DNA of 64,000 nt from Leptodesmis sichuanensis A121 (lineage in GTDB: Bacteria; Cyanobacteriota; Cyanobacteriia; Leptolyngbyales; Leptolyngbyaceae), in the NCBI RefSeq assembly GCF_021379005.1, contig NZ_CP075171.1, forward strand, positions 124,001 through 188,000, written 5' to 3'. The notes beneath the pieces are model-generated. The model ran no database searches and was not told where the DNA came from. It worked only from the letters and a program-made list of their open reading frames with translations. Both the position numbers and the translations under genes were made by a program. Shown here piece after piece: positions 46,659 to 56,752 of this stretch (position 1 is the stretch's first letter; every line of letters begins with the position of its first letter).

Positions 46659-47236
46659 TGGCTCTGGCTCCCTGGCGATCGCCCCTAGCGCGTGCCTTAC
46701 ACCGGAACCGCTCGCTGGACTATGCCCGCTATCTGCAATTGGCAACGGTTCGGCCTGATGGTTCTCCAGCCAACCGAACGGTAGTCTTCCGGGGATTTTT
46801 GGAGGAGACGAATCAGTTACAGTTTGTCACGGATGCCCGCAGCCAGAAGGTGGCCAACCTTGATCACCATCCTTGGGGGGAAGCGTGCTGGTATTTTCCC
46901 CATACTCGCGAACAATTCCGTCTTTCCGGATTGCTGACTTTGGTGTCAGAGACTCATCCCGATCCAAATTTGCAGCAGGCTAGACAGCGATCGTGGCAGG
47001 CTCTATCGGATGCGGCCCGGACTCAGTTTACCTGGCCCCGTCCCGGTCAGCCGAGAAATGCCGATGGCTTTAATGCTCTACTTCCTGACCCTGCCACACC
47101 CTTATCCCACTTTTGCCTGCTCCTGTTGCAACCTCACCAGGTTGATCATCTAGAACTGCGGGGCGATCCGCAAAATCGCTATCTGTATTGTTTGAATGAG
47201 GCTTTAGAATGGTCGATGCAAACAATCAATCCATAA
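46658..47236 (+). CDS. Pyridoxamine-phosphate-oxidase-like FMN flavoprotein
   Basis: 192 aa. The FMN-binding split barrel is visible: YLQLATVRPDGSPANRTVVF, LQFVTDARSQKVANLDHHPW and GEACWYFPHTREQFRLSG, with a C-terminal NRYLYCLNEALEW. It resembles the cyanobacterial PPOX-type family near Npun_F5749 rather than classical PdxH. Starts within the stop of the metallopeptidase. Substrate unknown. Confidence 0.83.
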   Translation: MALAPWRSPLARALHRNRSLDYARYLQLATVRPDGSPANRTVVFRGFLEETNQLQFVTDARSQKVANLDHHPWGEACWYFPHTREQFRLSGLLTLVSETHPDPNLQQARQRSWQALSDAARTQFTWPRPGQPRNADGFNALLPDPATPLSHFCLLLLQPHQVDHLELRGDPQNRYLYCLNEALEWSMQTINP

Positions 47237-47488
47237 ATACATCACGATGTTTGAGTCAAGCACTGGAACGCTATTCAGTCATCCGATGGAAACATCACCA
47301 TAAAATCGTCATCACACTCCTGACTCTATCTCCTCTCTATCACAGTCATAGCAAACCCCTATTCCTACTTGGTGAAGCTTGTTGCCATAGTATGCGAAAC
47401 TATTAGGCAAATATATCTTAAAGAATTGGGTCAGGTGACTGACCAGGTTTGGAATTAGGCGAAGGTTGCTGAACAGAGAGAGTACACT
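47237..47488. promoter_or_regulatory. Upstream region of ndhN with near-palindrome
   Basis: 252 bp without a supported gene; an ORF at 47209-47406 has no recognisable features. GGTCAG-GTGA-CTGACC (47429-47444) is a 6-bp-arm palindrome about 45 bp before ndhN and could be an operator or a leader hairpin. Confidence 0.4.
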
Positions 47489-47965
47489 ATGGCGCTGATT
47501 ACCACAGGCAAGAAACTAATCCGGGATTTAGAAACCCACGGAGCATTAGGGGTCTATGTTCCCCTTGAAGGTGGTTTTGAAGGACGGTACAGACGGCGCA
47601 TTCGATCTGCTGGTTATGATTCTCTCTCACTTTCAGCGCGGGGGTTGGGTGACCTGTCTTCCTACCTGATGGGAGTTCATGGGGTACGTCCGCCTCACCT
47701 GGGTAAAAAGAGTACGGGGGCAGGGGCGGCCGTAGGCTACCGTTACTTTATTCCCCCCATCGTTTCTTATAACTTAGAGAATCTGTCTCCCCATCACAGA
47801 GGATTACTGCTCTGGATTCTGGAAGGAAATATTCTGACCAATGAAGAAATTGAGTATTTAACTCGACTACCAGAGATTGAACCTCGCGTCAAAGTAGTGC
47901 TGGAGTTAGGCGGCGATCGCTATTTCCGCTGGATTCCTCTTAAACAGGCTGCTCTGTCTGCATAG
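47489..47965 (+). CDS. ndhN: NAD(P)H-quinone oxidoreductase subunit N
   Basis: 158 aa. NdhN is a peripheral-arm subunit of NDH-1 in cyanobacteria and chloroplasts, functioning in respiration and cyclic electron flow. MALITTGKKLIRDLETHGAL start, GGFEGRYRRRIRSAGYDSL, SAYLMGVHGVRPPHLGKK-like block (SSYLMGVHGVRPPHLGKK) and RYFRWIPLKQA are characteristic. Confidence 0.95.
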   Translation: MALITTGKKLIRDLETHGALGVYVPLEGGFEGRYRRRIRSAGYDSLSLSARGLGDLSSYLMGVHGVRPPHLGKKSTGAGAAVGYRYFIPPIVSYNLENLSPHHRGLLLWILEGNILTNEEIEYLTRLPEIEPRVKVVLELGGDRYFRWIPLKQAALSA

Positions 47966-47975
47966 ATTTACCGTG

Positions 47976-48004
47976 GTAGAGGTGTTCCGGCGGAACGTTT
48001 CTAC
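47976..48004. repeat. Palindromic repeat GTAGAGGTGTTCCGGCGGAACGTTTCTAC type
   Basis: GTAGAGGTGTTCC pairs with GGAACGTTTCTAC, 29 bp in all, 10 bp after the ndhN stop. Related to the repeat at 13436-13464. May act as the ndhN terminator, though no T-run follows. Confidence 0.55.
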
Positions 48005-48143
48005 CCAATAGAAATGGCTTAAAGGTGAGGGAATGGGTTCTTTTAAGAGCCTGTTTCCTTACCTTTTGCGTTGTAGTACATAAATGCCAAAATATTTCAA
48101 GGTCGCCCTGCAAATTTTCCGCTCAGGGCATTAGCATGAAGGA

Positions 48144-49370
48144 GTGATTGATCAACATTACCCTTTGCAATCTTTAAGGGAGGGGCATTGGTTCAAGCTG
48201 ATCTGCGGAGCCAGTTATCAACACCTCCCTGCAGTTCGTAATCTGGCGTTGGCCTATACTCTGGCTGGAGCAGATTGTATTGATGTCGCAGCAGAGCCAG
48301 CGGTCATTTTAGCTGCGAAAGAAGCGATCGCCATTGCAGTCCAATTGCAAAAGACCCATGCTCGGTGTTCGGCAACTCCCATCAAGCAACCCCTTTTAAT
48401 GGTCAGTTTGAATGATGGGGAGGATCCTCACTTTCGCAAAGCTGAATTCGATCCAGAAGTTTGCCCAGGTGACTGTCCTCGTCCCTGTGAAGCCATCTGT
48501 CCTGCAAATGCAATTTCTCTTTCTGGGGTCATTTCGGAACGGTGCTATGGGTGTGGTCGGTGTTTGCCCGTCTGTCCTATCCAACACATCACCACGCGAT
48601 CGCATATTTCAACCCCTGAAGCGATCGCCCCGTTAGTTCTGGAAGCCGGAGTCGATGCGGTCGAAATTCATACCCATGTAGGACATCTGGAAAACTTCCA
48701 AAAACTGTGGAATGCCATGCAACCCTGGGCCGACCAGTTAAAGCTGCTGGCGATCAGTTGCCCTGATGGTGAAGGGCTGATCGATTACCTCCAGTCCCTA
48801 TATGAGATTGTTGCTCCGTTAAACTGTCCATTAATCTGGCAGACCGATGGTCGTCCGATGAGCGGTGATATTGGGACTGGCGCGACCAGAGCCGCAATTA
48901 AACTGGGACAAAAGGTCTTAGCGGCGGGATTACCTGGATATGTGCAATTAGCAGGAGGAACCAATGATTACACGGTGCCAAAATTGCGATCGCTAGGGTT
49001 ACTCAAAACACAGTTATTCTCCCAACCTACCACCGATTTAACTGATTTAAGTGATTTGTCAGGATGGTCTATCTCTAAACCTCATATTGCAGGAGTTGCT
49101 TATGGAAGCTACGCGAGGGTCTTGTTAGCGCCCGTGCTTGAACAATTAGCAGCGATTGGGCTTTCTCAGAGCGCGATCGCTGCAACCTGCTTCCAGCCTT
49201 CGGGGCAACTCACCAACACCGCGCCAACATCAGCATTTCCTATTTGTTTAGAAACCGCCCCAGATTTGCTCGTTCAAGCCGTCACTCTTGCCCACTCCCT
49301 TGTATCCCAACTAAAACCATTTCAAACGATGCCTTCTTTCACATCCTCCTATGTGTCCTCCGGTACTTAA
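48144..49370 (+). CDS. ldpA: Iron-sulfur protein LdpA, circadian clock input
   Basis: 408 aa. In Synechococcus LdpA senses redox state and adjusts the KaiABC clock period. Two 4Fe-4S clusters are indicated by the cysteine sets in CPGDCPRPCEAICPANAI and CYGCGRCLPVCPIQ. LREGHWFKLICGASYQHLP start, LAGADCIDVAAEP, and VQLAGGTNDYTVPKL in the C-terminal domain support it. GTG start at 48144 with GAAGGA just upstream. Follows ndhN on the same strand (178 bp). Confidence 0.93.
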   Translation: MIDQHYPLQSLREGHWFKLICGASYQHLPAVRNLALAYTLAGADCIDVAAEPAVILAAKEAIAIAVQLQKTHARCSATPIKQPLLMVSLNDGEDPHFRKAEFDPEVCPGDCPRPCEAICPANAISLSGVISERCYGCGRCLPVCPIQHITTRSHISTPEAIAPLVLEAGVDAVEIHTHVGHLENFQKLWNAMQPWADQLKLLAISCPDGEGLIDYLQSLYEIVAPLNCPLIWQTDGRPMSGDIGTGATRAAIKLGQKVLAAGLPGYVQLAGGTNDYTVPKLRSLGLLKTQLFSQPTTDLTDLSDLSGWSISKPHIAGVAYGSYARVLLAPVLEQLAAIGLSQSAIAATCFQPSGQLTNTAPTSAFPICLETAPDLLVQAVTLAHSLVSQLKPFQTMPSFTSSYVSSGT

Positions 49371-49414
49371 ACCAGGTCCCCTCAAAGAACTAAAGTTTTC
49401 CTAAGCTCAATAGT

Positions 49415-49436
49415 GGTTCTGGACTTGGGCAAGTTT
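49415..49436. repeat. Half copy of the GTTCTGGACTTGG dispersed repeat
   Basis: GGTTCTGGACTTGGGCAAGT at 49415 onward matches one arm and flank of the palindromic repeat at 60045-60103 (complement) and 52147-52199. It lies before the Ycf45-like gene. Confidence 0.5.
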
Positions 49437-49483
49437 GATTTCCTTGTAATTATCCAGTTCCTTTTCTACATTCTTCCCTCTAG

Positions 49484-51463
49484 ATGGTTAAACCTAATTT
49501 CTCCCCCTCTTCCCACGACCCCTTCCAACCTTTGGCTTCCGCTTCAAATTCCTCGGATTCACCCCCAACCACGCCTGCTAGCTCCTCAAACGCAGCATCC
49601 ACAATGAATAATCCTGCAGTTAATACACAAATTACAGACGATCTGAGCAAATTACTGGAAATTCTGCCCGCTGCAATTCGCCAGCGATTACAACAACACC
49701 CTCAACTGAATACCCTGGTTGAAGTGGTTCTAGATTTAGGCCGTCGTCCAGAGGCCCGCTTTCCAGGAAGGGCTGAGTATTTGTCTGATGAGCCTGTGAC
49801 GCAGATTGACATCAATGATTGCATCGCCAGAGTTGGAGATTTTGGCGGAGACAACCGGGCAGGTATTGAGCAGACCTTACACCGGATTAGTGCTATTCGG
49901 AATCGTCGCGGAGAGATTATTGGCCTCACCTGCCGGGTCGGTCGGGCCATCTTTGGCACGATCGGTATGATTCGCGATCTGGTCGAAAGTGGCAAGTCAA
50001 TTCTGATGCTGGGTCGTCCGGGTGTGGGTAAAACAACGGCGCTGCGAGAGATTGCCCGTGTCCTGGCCGATGATCTGGAAAAGCGAGTCGTGATTATCGA
50101 CACCTCCAATGAAATTGCGGGAGATGGCGATGTCCCTCATCCGGCGATCGGTCGCGCCCGTCGGATGCAGGTGGCTCGTCCAGAGTTACAGCATCAAGTC
50201 ATGATTGAGGCGGTGGAAAATCATATGCCGGAAGTGATCGTGATTGATGAAATTGGCACCGAGTTAGAAGCTCTGGCGGCCAGAACGATCGCTGAACGGG
50301 GTGTGCAACTGGTGGGAACGGCTCACGGCAATCAACTCGAAAACTTGATCAAAAACCCCACCTTGTCTGATCTAGTCGGTGGGATTCAATCCGTCACCTT
50401 AGGGGATGAAGAAGCTCGCCGCCGGGGCAGCCAGAAGAGTGTGCTGGAACGAAAGGCTCCTCCAACATTTGATATTGCAGTTGAAATGCTGGAGCGGCAA
50501 CGTTGGGTTGTCCATGAACACGTCGCGGAAACCATTGACAGTTTATTGCGAGGTCGCCAGCCCAATCCGCAAGTCCGCACCGTTAGTGAGACGGGCAAGG
50601 TGACAATTACCCATGAATTGTCAAGTACTGACTTTGCTGGCGCATCCCGCAGAACGCCTGTTTCTCCCAGCCTGGATCGCAGGGACGGATTTTTGATTGA
50701 CAATCCTCTGATCGGGCGTTCAGATGCAGCCTGGAGTAAGGGATGGCGTTCGGCTGGACAGATGCGTCCCCTACCCAGCACCGATCGCGAGCGGGAACTT
50801 CCCAATCAGCAGCAGTTTGAAGAGTTATGGAATCAGTCTCTTGAAACTGACCTGCAATCGGAAGCAGATGTGTCATCGTTGGGATCTCCCTCGTTTAGCA
50901 GTCTGGCGGCAGAAAAGGGCGATCGCGGCGAACCTCGATTCGGACTGAATGGCGAAGATTTACTCTACGTCTATCCGTATGGAGTTAGCCGCCACCAGTT
51001 GGATCAGGTTATTCAAACCCTACGGCTACCCGTTGTTCTGACCAAAGATATAGATAATGCGGATGCGGTGTTAGCGCTGCGATCGCACGTCAAAAACCAC
51101 TCTAAGCTGCGTCAGATTGCTAAGGCGCGTCAGGTTCCAATTCATACCGTGAAATCCAGTAGCATTCCCCAAATTGCGCGTGGACTAAGGCGAATGCTAG
51201 ATATGGATGATCCCAGTTTGCCAGATGCCACTAACCTGGATTTATATTTGAACCGGGGCGATAGTGATGACGAAATTGAAGCGCTGGAAGAAGCTCGTCT
51301 AGCGGTTGAACAAATTGTCATTCCGAAGGGGCAACCCGTAGAATTGCTACCTCGTTCTGCCAGTGTTCGTAAGATGCAGCATGAATTGGTTGAGCACTAC
51401 CACCTCAAATCCCGCAGCTTTGGTGAGGAACCCAATCGGCGTTTACGTATCTACCCTGCCTAG
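49484..51463 (+). CDS. AAA ATPase with C-terminal R3H domain (Ycf45-like)
   Basis: 659 aa. Ycf45/SpoIIIAA-like ATPase: Walker A in LMLGRPGVGKTTALREIAR, Walker B in VIVIDEIGTELEALAART, and QLVGTAHGNQLENLIKNPTL. The C-terminal R3H-type single-strand nucleic-acid binding module is at about 600-655 (EEARLAVEQIVIPKGQPVEL, HELVEHYHLKSRSFGEEP). The first 40 residues are Ser/Pro-rich, so a later start (ATG 49604, MNNPAVNTQ) is possible. Function in cyanobacteria is unproven. Confidence 0.88.
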   Translation: MVKPNFSPSSHDPFQPLASASNSSDSPPTTPASSSNAASTMNNPAVNTQITDDLSKLLEILPAAIRQRLQQHPQLNTLVEVVLDLGRRPEARFPGRAEYLSDEPVTQIDINDCIARVGDFGGDNRAGIEQTLHRISAIRNRRGEIIGLTCRVGRAIFGTIGMIRDLVESGKSILMLGRPGVGKTTALREIARVLADDLEKRVVIIDTSNEIAGDGDVPHPAIGRARRMQVARPELQHQVMIEAVENHMPEVIVIDEIGTELEALAARTIAERGVQLVGTAHGNQLENLIKNPTLSDLVGGIQSVTLGDEEARRRGSQKSVLERKAPPTFDIAVEMLERQRWVVHEHVAETIDSLLRGRQPNPQVRTVSETGKVTITHELSSTDFAGASRRTPVSPSLDRRDGFLIDNPLIGRSDAAWSKGWRSAGQMRPLPSTDRERELPNQQQFEELWNQSLETDLQSEADVSSLGSPSFSSLAAEKGDRGEPRFGLNGEDLLYVYPYGVSRHQLDQVIQTLRLPVVLTKDIDNADAVLALRSHVKNHSKLRQIAKARQVPIHTVKSSSIPQIARGLRRMLDMDDPSLPDATNLDLYLNRGDSDDEIEALEEARLAVEQIVIPKGQPVELLPRSASVRKMQHELVEHYHLKSRSFGEEPNRRLRIYPA

Positions 51464-51587
51464 AAATGCAGCAAACGAACGCCTAAATAGGCGTAGGGAA
51501 GCGGCGTTCGGCTATTAGCCTATTCAATTAATTTGCAAACCTTATACCGAACGCTACGTCTTTTATAAAATTTGATGGATTTTCTCC

Positions 51588-52034
51588 CTATTTGGAAAGT
51601 AAACGCAAATCCTCAGAGTTCCGCAACGACTTAACCGTTTGCGGTAATACCCCAACCATGAGCGCGAAGGCTTCATCGGGAATTTGTTTGACGGTTTCAG
51701 CACCAAAGTAATTTTCAAAATGGTTCAAAATCATTTGCGCTCTCTGTAGAGCTACAGGGTTGTCAGTTAATTGATGGGTCAGTCGAATCCACTGTCGCCG
51801 GATCAAGTAAGCTTTTTGGCGTTCCTCTTGATTTTCTGGTTCCACCAGAGAGAGGTCGCCAACAGGGATGACTTGTTTGCAGTCCAGATCAAAAAAACTG
51901 CCGATCGCAGATCCTGGCCCCGCAAACTCAGCATGATATTCCTTACAAAGGATTAATCCATTCCGCTTACGACTGTTGACTACTAACAGTTGACCATTTG
52001 CTAAACACTGCAGGATATCACGCTCATCTTGCAT
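51588..52034 (-). CDS. Conserved soluble protein, function unknown
   Basis: 148 aa. Two parts: an N-terminal beta-rich region (DILQCLANGQLLVVNSRKRN; SFFDLDCKQVIPVGDLSLV) and a C-terminal helical region (RRQWIRLTHQLTDNPVALQR; EAFALMVGVLPQTVKSLRNS). No catalytic motif recognised. The frame and composition look like real coding sequence. A dispersed hairpin repeat lies just upstream (52147-52199). Confidence 0.65.
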   Translation of the reverse strand: MQDERDILQCLANGQLLVVNSRKRNGLILCKEYHAEFAGPGSAIGSFFDLDCKQVIPVGDLSLVEPENQEERQKAYLIRRQWIRLTHQLTDNPVALQRAQMILNHFENYFGAETVKQIPDEAFALMVGVLPQTVKSLRNSEDLRLLSK

Positions 52035-52146
52035 CTCGATCAGCCCTTGATTGTCAGCTTTACAAGGTAGCTCAAACTATAGAACTATAACCTCAATCAA
52101 TGCTAATAAAAACGCCCAAGCTACGCTTTAAAAAAGAGCTAAACTC

Positions 52147-52199
52147 AGTCCAGCGAGAGAACGGTCGTTTTCCGATTAGAGAAACTCCGGTTCTGGACT
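52147..52199. repeat. Dispersed palindromic repeat, copy B
   Basis: AGTCCAG (52147-52153) and CTGGACT (52193-52199) form the stem. The inner sequence (CGAGAGAACGGTCGTTTTCC, GAGAAACTCCGG) is the reverse complement of the copy at 60045-60103 with a few differences. It lies between psbT and the 148-aa gene. Confidence 0.7.
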
Positions 52200-52263
52200 T
52201 AGACAAAGTTTAACTCTTTTTACCAGGTAACTTGGACGGTCAACAAGTGTAACCAAAAACAGT

Positions 52264-52359
52264 TTATTTACCAATACGGGGTGGCTCACGGAAGGCGATC
52301 GCAAAGAACAGAACGCCGATCGCCAGAGTCAGAATCAGGATATAAGCGACGCTTTCCAT
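52264..52359 (-). CDS. psbT: Photosystem II protein T
   Basis: 31 aa, one transmembrane helix: [19 protein letters not shown] then [11 protein letters not shown]. PsbT sits at the PSII dimer interface. Located 120 bp downstream of psbB on the same strand, the conserved order, so probably co-transcribed. Confidence 0.96.
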   Translation of the reverse strand: MESVAYILILTLAIGVLFFAIAFREPPRIGK

Positions 52360-52479
52360 ATCAAACCTCTCAGCAACATCACGACAGTCATCTACTAAGG
52401 TAAAGAGAGGTTTATCGCCCTACCAATTAAGGTACTAGCCAGATTAAACCTCTCTTAACCCTATGCACTAAAGGTGGGA

Positions 52480-54012
52480 CTAAACCGCTTCCTTCCGACG
52501 GGTGGTCTTGTCACCCACTTTCTGGAAGAAGCCCCATTCCACTTGCTCTTCGGACAGATCTGGATCAATTCCAGCAAAGACATCCCGGAACAGCGTCCGT
52601 GAGCCATGCCAGATGTGACCAAAGAAGAACAAGAGGGCAAACACCGCATGACCAAAGGTAAACCATCCTCTGGGGCTAGTGCGGAATACACCGTCAGAGT
52701 TAAGGGTTTCGCGATCGAACTCAAACGGTTCTCCCAACTGAGCGGCACGGGCGTACTTCTTCACAGAAGCGGGATCGGTAAAGGTTTTGCCATCCAATTG
52801 ACCGCCATAGAAGCTGACCGTTACCCCAGCTTGCTCAAAGCTGTACTTCGACTCAGCCCGACGGAAGGGAATATCCGCCCGGACAACCCCTTCGCTATCG
52901 GTCAGGACAACGGGGAAGTTTTCAAAGAAGTTGGGCAGACGACGAACAGTCAGTTCGCGGCCTTCCCGATCTTTGAACACGGGATGTCCTAACCAGTTTT
53001 GAGCAATCCCATCCCCTTTATTCATCGGGCCAGTACGGAACAACCCACCCTTAGCAGGACTGTTACCCACATAGTCATAGAAGGCCAGTTTTTCGGGAAT
53101 CGCAGAATATGCCTCACTCAGGCTGACACCATTAGCAAGATCGGCTTGTACTCGCTTCTCGATCTCTTGTCTGAAATAGCCACTATCCCATTGATAGCGA
53201 GTTGGGCCAAACAGTTCGATCGGGGTAGCCGCATTGCCGTACCACATTGTTCCCGCCACCACAAACGCAGCAAAGAATACAGCCGCGATACTGCTGGACA
53301 GAACGGTTTCAATATTCCCCATCCGCAGAGCTTTATACAGCCTTTCGGGAGGACGAACACTGAGGTGGAACAATCCGGCAATCACTCCAACAACGCCTGC
53401 GGCAATATGGTGAGCCACAATTCCACCAGGATTGAACGGATTAAACCCAGATGGCCCCCATTCAGGAGCGACAGGCTGAACGCTACCAGTCAAACCATAG
53501 GGGTCTGAAACCCACATTCCAGGCCCATATAAGCCAGTTAAGTGGAATGCACCAAAACCGAAGCAGAGAAGTCCAGATAAAAACAGGTGAATCCCGAACA
53601 TTTTAGGCAGGTCAAGAGCAGGCTCACCCGTCCGGGGATCTCTGAACAGTTCTAGATCCCAATAAACCCAGTGCCATACGGCAGCCAGGAACAGCAGACC
53701 GGAAAGAATAATGTGGGCCGCAGCGACACCTTCAAATGACCAGAATCCAGGGTTAACCCCAGATTCCCCGGTAATGCTCCAACCAGCCCAGGAGCCTGTA
53801 ACACCCAAACGAGCCATAAACGGCAGAACAAACATGCCTTGCCGCCACATGGGATTTAATACAGGGTCACTGGGATCAAAAATTGCTAACTCATACAACG
53901 CCATAGAACCTGCCCATCCTGCTACTAAGGCAGTATGCATCAGGTGTGTGGCGATTAGCCGTCCTGGATCATTAATCAGGACTGTATGTACACGGTACCA
54001 GGGTAGTCCCAT
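52480..54012 (-). CDS. psbB: Photosystem II CP47 chlorophyll apoprotein
   Basis: 510 aa. CP47 is the inner antenna of PSII. Start [19 protein letters not shown], six transmembrane helices with chlorophyll-binding His residues ([51 protein letters not shown]), and the large lumenal loop between helices 5 and 6 (about 255-445). The C-terminus is basic ([10 protein letters not shown]). Confidence 0.98.
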   Translation of the reverse strand: MGLPWYRVHTVLINDPGRLIATHLMHTALVAGWAGSMALYELAIFDPSDPVLNPMWRQGMFVLPFMARLGVTGSWAGWSITGESGVNPGFWSFEGVAAAHIILSGLLFLAAVWHWVYWDLELFRDPRTGEPALDLPKMFGIHLFLSGLLCFGFGAFHLTGLYGPGMWVSDPYGLTGSVQPVAPEWGPSGFNPFNPGGIVAHHIAAGVVGVIAGLFHLSVRPPERLYKALRMGNIETVLSSSIAAVFFAAFVVAGTMWYGNAATPIELFGPTRYQWDSGYFRQEIEKRVQADLANGVSLSEAYSAIPEKLAFYDYVGNSPAKGGLFRTGPMNKGDGIAQNWLGHPVFKDREGRELTVRRLPNFFENFPVVLTDSEGVVRADIPFRRAESKYSFEQAGVTVSFYGGQLDGKTFTDPASVKKYARAAQLGEPFEFDRETLNSDGVFRTSPRGWFTFGHAVFALLFFFGHIWHGSRTLFRDVFAGIDPDLSEEQVEWGFFQKVGDKTTRRKEAV

Positions 54013-54484
54013 TGACTACGCTCCTCCTTGTAAATCGCTTTAGTTTGACGCCTCTCTTTGAATCTTATTAAAGTGCTGGGATCTAGTAAATCCGAATAGT
54101 CAGCCTTTAACTCGTTTTTGCCCCTTGCAGAGTTAACCCAATCAACCAGGAAATTGAATATAGGCAGGTGCGCAAGAAAGCAGCCATGGAAAAATGAAAG
54201 TGTATAAAGAAGTGTAACCAGTGGTCAAGGCTATTGCAAGCCACTAGAAAGCTTCTAAAGTGTTTAGGAAAGAACTTGGTTTAGCCCTCCTTCAACCCTC
54301 TATTAACAGCCTCATTACAGAATGTTGACTACAAATCTCTCATTTATTAACCCCCTTATCGGTTAAAATATATTAAGTTTGAATAAATTTTCTTAAGATG
54401 CTGGAGCTTAATTTCCCTTTCTAAAAACGCTTCAGGGAAATGGCCTGAGATTTGGTAGTGTTGAGTCAGATTAAAGGTGTGACC
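54013..54484. promoter_or_regulatory. Divergent promoter region, psbB / ferredoxin
   Basis: 472 bp, AT-rich toward the ferredoxin side (AAAATATATTAAG, 54364-54376), no ORF of note. It must hold the promoters for psbBT (leftward) and the ferredoxin gene. I cannot place boxes with confidence. Confidence 0.45.
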
Positions 54485-54781
54485 ATGGCTGTAATCAAGT
54501 TTGTCAACGAAAATCGAGAAGTCATTGCGGCAGATGGCGCGAATCTCAGGTTCAAAGCCCTTGAGAACAACATCGATATTTACACCCTGGTTGGTAAGTT
54601 GATGAACTGTGGTGGCTATGGGCAGTGTGGTACTTGCGTGGTGGAAGTCGTAGAGGGAGAAGAATATCTTTCGCCCAGGACTGACGTGGAGAAGCGCAAA
54701 TTGAAGAAAAAGCCAGACAGCTACCGTTTAGCTTGTCAAACTTTGGTTAACGGCCCTGTGAGTATCAAAACGAAGCCGTGA
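54485..54781 (+). CDS. 2Fe-2S ferredoxin
   Basis: 98 aa. Cluster ligands are in [17 protein letters not shown] (three Cys) and YRLACQTLV (fourth). The spacing differs from photosynthetic PetF and resembles the adrenodoxin/Fdx-like class conserved beside psbB in cyanobacteria. Start ATG 54485 ([15 protein letters not shown]); the ORF opens at 54452. Its electron partner is unknown. Confidence 0.9.
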   Translation: MAVIKFVNENREVIAADGANLRFKALENNIDIYTLVGKLMNCGGYGQCGTCVVEVVEGEEYLSPRTDVEKRKLKKKPDSYRLACQTLVNGPVSIKTKP

Positions 54782-54876
54782 TGATGAAACGCTATGCTGC
54801 GATCGGCGTATAAGACCAGTGGTATTCTATATAGCAATCGCAGTTGTCTCAAATCTGAAGGAAGGAGTAGCGCGTT

Positions 54877-54993
54877 ATGCAAGTTAATGACTTGGGCTTT
54901 ATCGCAAGTATTCTGTTCGTTCTGGTTCCATCCGTCTTTCTGCTAATTCTGTACATTCAAACCGCTAGCAGGCAGGCTAACAAAGACTCCTAA
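54877..54993 (+). CDS. psbM: Photosystem II protein M
   Basis: 38 aa, single transmembrane helix: [20 protein letters not shown] then [18 protein letters not shown]. PsbM lies at the PSII dimer interface. AAGGAAGGAG precedes the ATG. 95 bp downstream of the ferredoxin gene, likely the same transcript. Confidence 0.95.
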   Translation: MQVNDLGFIASILFVLVPSVFLLILYIQTASRQANKDS

Positions 54994-55166
54994 GCCATGA
55001 CCGGGCGGCTCTCAGCCTAAAGACATTTTTCATGGAATATATTAGGCTGATCACGTTTTAGATGCTTTTGAATTCATAGCCTGTCGGTCATCAACATCAG
55101 GCGATCGGCGATCGCAACCTGAATAATCTGAATAGCTCGCCAGGTATCCTTGAAAGGAGTAAAGGT

Positions 55167-55514
55167 TTAAGGATTAGGTTGGGGCGGTTTTTGAGAACTT
55201 AGATGCAACTCTTCAATGGTGGCTGCATCCAGGTTTTCCAGAAGAGCCTGTAACTTAATTCGGTAGATATAAGGCCATCCACCCTTTGCCTCAATATCTC
55301 TCAGGAGTTTATACAGGGCTTGACGGTTGTCTGGCAATGATGCTTGAAAAAGATTGTCTCGAATCTCTTGATGCAATTTTTCTAAGGTTCTTAAAATTCC
55401 CAGCAGCCCAAGACTATTGTTGCCATATTCCTGAGCAGCCTTCCAAATGCTCTCCGTAGCCGTTTGTAGGCGCTTTTCCAGTTCTTCTAATTGAACGTCC
55501 TTATTCTCAATCAT
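55167..55514 (-). CDS. Small helical protein, function unknown
   Basis: 115 aa, rich in Leu/Glu/Gln with heptad-like spacing ([36 protein letters not shown]) and a GGWPYIYRIKLQALLENLD block. No signal peptide or membrane segment. It lies between psbM and psbO on the opposite strand. Not recognised. Confidence 0.6.
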   Translation of the reverse strand: MIENKDVQLEELEKRLQTATESIWKAAQEYGNNSLGLLGILRTLEKLHQEIRDNLFQASLPDNRQALYKLLRDIEAKGGWPYIYRIKLQALLENLDAATIEELHLSSQKPPQPNP

Positions 55515-55837
55515 TGGGAAAGTTTCCTAGATCTACGGGGCAAAGTGTTAGAGCATTTTTGTGCTTGGGATTCAGAGTCTATTGATCTACCCGATAAATA
55601 CTTGAGTCAAGCATGGCAGATTCTTTCACGATCGCAAATCTCTGATATTAAGTATTAGCATCTATTTTGTGGGATCCTAGCATTGATACACATTTTGGAG
55701 TCCAGATGTTTCTTGCCAGTCCCTTGCGGATGGCTCTAAGCGTCTGGTACTCGTCTCTTAGCTTGTCCAGAAAACTCTGAATGTTGCATGAAAAGCTGGA
55801 CCGGGCAATTTACATTACATCTATTTTGAGGTTGTTC
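55515..55837. promoter_or_regulatory. psbO upstream region
   Basis: 323 bp between the divergent 115-aa gene and psbO. No ORF or strong repeat; promoter elements are presumably here. The in-frame ORF extension to 55781 has no signal-peptide character. Confidence 0.4.
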
Positions 55838-56665
55838 ATGAGGTACCGTGCTCTAGTCGTTACACTCCTGGCGCTTTGTTTCAGTCTACTTACTGCCTGC
55901 GCTGAAAGCCCTGCTATGAGTAGGGAAGCTATGACTTACGACCAAATTAGAGGCACAGGTTTAGCCAATACCTGTCCTCAAATCCCTGAGACTAGCCGGG
56001 GTTCGATTCCGATCGACCCCAATAAAACCTATCGCCTGACCAGCTTGTGTTTGCAGCCAACTAGCTTTCTTGTGAAAGAAGAGGCCGCCAATAAGCGGCA
56101 GGCTGCTGAATATGTTTCTACTAAACTGATGACCCGTTATACGTCATCCATTGATGCAGTGCAAGGAACGCTCAAGCCCAATGCGGATGGCAGCTTGACG
56201 TTTACTGAGGAAGATGGATTAGATTTTCAGCCTATTACCGTTCAGCTCCCTGGTGGAGAGCGGGTTCCGTTCCTCTTTACCATCAAGGATCTAGTGGCAA
56301 CCACCCAGCCCGGACAATCATCGGTCAATGCTTCTACGGATTTTGAAGGTGAGTTTAAGGTTCCTTCTTACCGGACTGCAAATTTCCTGGATCCTAAAGG
56401 GCGTGGCTTGACCGCAGGATATGATAGTGCGGTGGCGCTTCCATCTGCCGCAGATAGTGAAGAGCTAGCCAAGGAAAACGTTAAGCGCTTCCAGCTTGAC
56501 AAAGGTAAAATCTCTCTGCAAGTAACCAAGGTCGATAGTTCAACAGGAGAGATTGCAGGTAACTTTGAAAGTAATCAACCTTCGGAAACGGACATGGGTT
56601 CTCACGAACCTAAAGATGTGAAAATCCGTGGGCTTTGGTATGCACGAGTCGAGCCTGCAGCGTAG
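55838..56665 (+). CDS. psbO: Photosystem II manganese-stabilizing protein PsbO
   Basis: 275 aa. The lumenal 33-kDa protein stabilises the oxygen-evolving Mn4CaO5 cluster. Signal peptide with hydrophobic core and a lipobox-like LLTAC (residues 17-21). Mature part begins near MTYDQIRGTGLANTCPQIP; the disulfide pair is Cys in NTCPQ and in LTSLCLQP. KGRGLTAGYDSAVALPS and VKIRGLWYARVEP are conserved. Start 55838 places the signal peptide correctly. Confidence 0.97.
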   Translation: MRYRALVVTLLALCFSLLTACAESPAMSREAMTYDQIRGTGLANTCPQIPETSRGSIPIDPNKTYRLTSLCLQPTSFLVKEEAANKRQAAEYVSTKLMTRYTSSIDAVQGTLKPNADGSLTFTEEDGLDFQPITVQLPGGERVPFLFTIKDLVATTQPGQSSVNASTDFEGEFKVPSYRTANFLDPKGRGLTAGYDSAVALPSAADSEELAKENVKRFQLDKGKISLQVTKVDSSTGEIAGNFESNQPSETDMGSHEPKDVKIRGLWYARVEPAA

Positions 56666-56752
56666 AAATATCTGAATTTTTGAGATCGAAGTTGCCAAAT
56701 TCAGAATTTTTGTTGTGAGTAACTTAAGTTACTTGCTCATGTATGAGCTTTT

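Noticed and set aside
47209-47406. 65-aa ORF
   Set aside because: Overlaps the PPOX gene end, has odd composition and no ribosome binding site; likely noise.
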